A DNA stretch of 8,987 bases from UBA5972 sp964600965 (GTDB taxonomy: Bacteria > Pseudomonadota > Alphaproteobacteria > Rhodobacterales > Rhodobacteraceae). The DNA is taken from assembly GCA_964600965.1 (NCBI GenBank), contig CAZRLO010000104.1, positions 1 to 8,987 of the forward strand. Reading direction: 5' to 3'. The notes below the pieces were generated by a model. It searched no databases. It saw only the letters and a list, made by a program, of their open reading frames with translations, and was not told where the DNA came from. This document shows positions 7,475-8,987 of the stretch, one piece after another. A program made the position numbers and the translations under genes. How positions within the stretch are numbered: position 1 is the stretch's first letter; every line of letters begins with the position of its first letter.

Positions 7475-7502
7475 ATAATACTAATTTTAACCAAAAATTA
7501 TA

Positions 7503-7664
7503 ATGAAAGATTTAAAAAAAGATATTGAGAAAGTATTTGCACTTGCGAGGCAACAAATGGTTAATCAAAATCCATTATCTGAAAAAGATTTAGTACATCT
7601 TATTAATCTAAAGATTGATTTGTATAAGGAATTAGATAAAATACCTCAAGAAAAAAAGAAATAA
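7503..7664 (+). CDS. Small helical protein, 53 aa
   Basis: An ATG at 7503 opens a 53-codon frame ending TAA at 7662-7664, filling the gap between two accepted genes and ending three bases before the next ATG. The product is Lys-, Glu- and Leu-rich and probably two helices joined by NQNPLSE (21-27), with a charged KKK end. It has no cysteines and no membrane span. The arrangement, a helix then PLSE then a helix ending in a Lys/Asp-Leu pattern, is reminiscent of the 75-aa protein encoded at 3697-3924, but the similarity is short. Function is unknown. Support for it being real comes from its snug fit, strand and codon content rather than from a family match. Confidence 0.6.
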   Translation: MKDLKKDIEKVFALARQQMVNQNPLSEKDLVHLINLKIDLYKELDKIPQEKKK

Positions 7665-7667
7665 GTA

Positions 7668-8612
7668 ATGGCCGGTGGTGATGTATGTACTCAAGTATTT
7701 AATGTAATTGCCTCAGCTCCTGTTGAGCCAACTGATGCATTAGATTTACCATCATCAACAGTAGTAGATTGCTGCTTTGTTTTGCCTGTATTAGCTCAAT
7801 TGAGTGGTACAGTAGATGCCGAGAACGATACCTCATCTTATTTAGTTTGTAGGGAGCAGAATATTACTGCTATTGCTATGAAATTAGATAAATGGGTTAA
7901 TGGTGCATGGAGTGAGGTTGCTGCTCTTACAGATGATACATACGGGACTAATTATGCCTTTGGATTTTATCAATCTATAAACGCTGATGGTACAGTATTT
8001 AAGAATTACAGAGGTTACAAGTTAGATTGGCAATCAGTATTAGTTGCTTTTTCATCAGGATCATACAGGATAAGAACAGAGGAAACGACAATTTTTGCAA
8101 CTACTATTAATAACTATTCTAATGAGTGGTGTTTAAATGTTTATACTCCTGATAGGGCTGATGGCACTGTTAGAATCAGTTACATACAGAACGGCATTGT
8201 AGGTGATCCAAATAACTTTAAACTATTAAAGGATTTTGCTGATTTAGATTGGTTTAATCAAATGAGAATACCTGCTTTTTTTGGCCTTGAAACTGCTACT
8301 TATGAGCGTGAATTTGTTGAGTATACAAACAGGCAAAGAGTATGGATTGCAGATCAACAGGAGAAAGAGTTTAGCCTAAATACTAAAAGATTGCCAGCAT
8401 CAGTACATAATTTATTAAAAACAGATGTATTACAGGCAGATAGAATCATTGTAACAGATTATAATAAGAATAATGCAGAGCAGTTTATTGATGTTTGTGT
8501 TAGAGGCAACTCAGATTATGAGCCTCAATGGAATGAGAGTAGGTCCAAACTTGCATCTGTTGAATTAAAATTCATATTAGAGTTTAACAATTACCGAAAA
8601 AAGCGGTGTTAG
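7668..8612 (+). CDS. Putative phage tail structural protein, 314 aa
   Basis: The ATG at 7668 follows the previous stop by three bases. The protein is beta-rich, with many Tyr, Trp, Asn and Asp residues. The region 150-215 (YSNEWCLNVYTPDRADGTVR, then DWFNQMRIPAFFG) and the C-terminal part (FSLNTKRLPASVHNLLKTD, then QADRIIVTDYN, then LASVELKFILEFNN) resemble uncharacterised proteins I recall from Bacteroidota phage and prophage tail regions; this is memory, not a search result. Seven cysteines (7, 35, 36, 61, 155, 277, 314) are a high number for such a protein. No signal peptide, membrane segment or catalytic motif is evident. Glutamate codons are 14 GAG to 4 GAA, the pattern of the main tail genes and unlike the small genes before it. 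A structural role at the tail tip is inferred from context. Confidence 0.5.
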   Translation: MAGGDVCTQVFNVIASAPVEPTDALDLPSSTVVDCCFVLPVLAQLSGTVDAENDTSSYLVCREQNITAIAMKLDKWVNGAWSEVAALTDDTYGTNYAFGFYQSINADGTVFKNYRGYKLDWQSVLVAFSSGSYRIRTEETTIFATTINNYSNEWCLNVYTPDRADGTVRISYIQNGIVGDPNNFKLLKDFADLDWFNQMRIPAFFGLETATYEREFVEYTNRQRVWIADQQEKEFSLNTKRLPASVHNLLKTDVLQADRIIVTDYNKNNAEQFIDVCVRGNSDYEPQWNESRSKLASVELKFILEFNNYRKKRC

Positions 8613-8613
8613 T

Positions 8614-8987
8614 TTGAATGATTTTTTAAAATCTAATGCTCGTGATATTGGTATGATTTGTTTCCTTGTCATTGGAGCATATTTCACCATTCAATCCAAT
8701 ACAGAGGATATTATTGCACTCCAGGAGAAAGATATTAAGTTGGAATCTAATAAGGTTGGCAACTCTACAATGATCCTAAAAGAGCAATTCTTACAAGCTG
8801 AATTAAATAGGATTGAGGATGAATTAAATGATTTAAATACGAGATTAGATAAAAAGATTAAGATAATTAAGTCTCAGGATGAGATAATATCTGATCTTAG
8901 TGTTAGAGTTGCTGTATTAGAAACAAAAACAGCTCAGAATGAGGATGAATTAAAAGGAGTATGGAAGTTTATTAACAAATTTTTAGA
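8614..8987 (+). CDS. Membrane-anchored coiled-coil protein, 3' partial
   Basis: An open frame runs from the stop at 8578-8580 to the right edge. No ATG precedes the hydrophobic segment, so the start is most likely TTG at 8614, one base after the upstream stop; an ATG at 8653 would cut into the membrane segment. From the TTG, 124 codons are visible. A short polar N-terminus with Lys6 and Arg10 leads into a hydrophobic stretch at 12-26 (IGMICFLVIGAYFTI). About 90 residues of charged coiled coil follow (33-114), then GVWKFINKFL at the edge. The positive residues before the span predict N-in, C-out topology. The layout recalls inner-membrane spanins (Rz-type) or other lysis-region accessory proteins, which often follow tail genes, but no family match is claimed. 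A holin-associated XhlA-type protein is less likely because its membrane span is C-terminal. Confidence 0.6.
   Translation, partial: MNDFLKSNARDIGMICFLVIGAYFTIQSNTEDIIALQEKDIKLESNKVGNSTMILKEQFLQAELNRIEDELNDLNTRLDKKIKIIKSQDEIISDLSVRVAVLETKTAQNEDELKGVWKFINKFL

Noticed and set aside
7482..7500. Perfect 7-bp inverted repeat TAATTTT / AAAATTA with a five-base loop, just before the 53-aa gene.
   Set aside because: The stem is only A-T pairs and no U-run follows, so it would be a poor terminator; such palindromes are frequent in AT-rich spacers.
8609..8616. TTAGTTTG as a second TAnnTTTG-type promoter box.
   Set aside because: It has one mismatch in the key TA and overlaps the probable TTG start codon itself; it would place the transcript start inside the gene.

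Overview
The window is a late-gene (virion structure) block of a tailed bacteriophage or prophage with long-tail (siphovirus-like) organisation, whose host is probably in the Bacteroidota, most likely a flavobacterium. The reasons are low G+C, gene starts with A-rich leaders and no convincing Shine-Dalgarno sequences, one TAnnTTTG promoter-like box of the Bacteroidota type, GIGT-x-x-P-x-EKL-x-V tail-fibre repeats, and several large proteins whose style I associate with Bacteroidota phage tails. All genes are on the + strand. The window cannot show whether this is a free phage or a prophage: no integrase, repressor or att site is present.

Layout. Positions 1-1616 hold the C-terminal part of a long coiled-coil protein, best read as the tail tape measure protein, with its 5' end outside the window. 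It overlaps by ATGA a 694-aa putative tail-tip/hub protein (1613-3697) containing two unusual hydrophobic helical stretches. TAATG coupling leads into a 75-aa helical protein (3697-3924). That overlaps by 17 nt an 824-aa beta-rich putative tail-tip or receptor-contact protein (3908-6382), which ends in a tandem KLMEDGT repeat. Next comes a looser set with spacers of 17-28 nt: a 261-aa tail-fibre-like protein (6405-7190), an unrecognised 88-aa protein (7208-7474) and a 53-aa helical protein (7503-7664). A 314-aa unrecognised structural-type protein (7668-8612) follows. The last gene starts at TTG 8614, runs off the right edge, and encodes an N-terminal membrane anchor plus a long coiled coil.

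Together these genes would set tail length, build the tail tip and carry the receptor-binding parts; the final gene may begin the lysis or membrane-associated functions. The most notable pattern is that the distal fibre domain and the two small genes after it (about 6650-7665) use glutamate and threonine codons differently from their neighbours, have looser spacing, and sit behind a candidate promoter. They look like a separately acquired receptor-binding or moron-like cassette in an otherwise tightly coupled tail operon. No RNA gene, CRISPR array, insertion sequence or credible minus-strand gene was seen, and no stretch longer than 300 bases lacks a gene.
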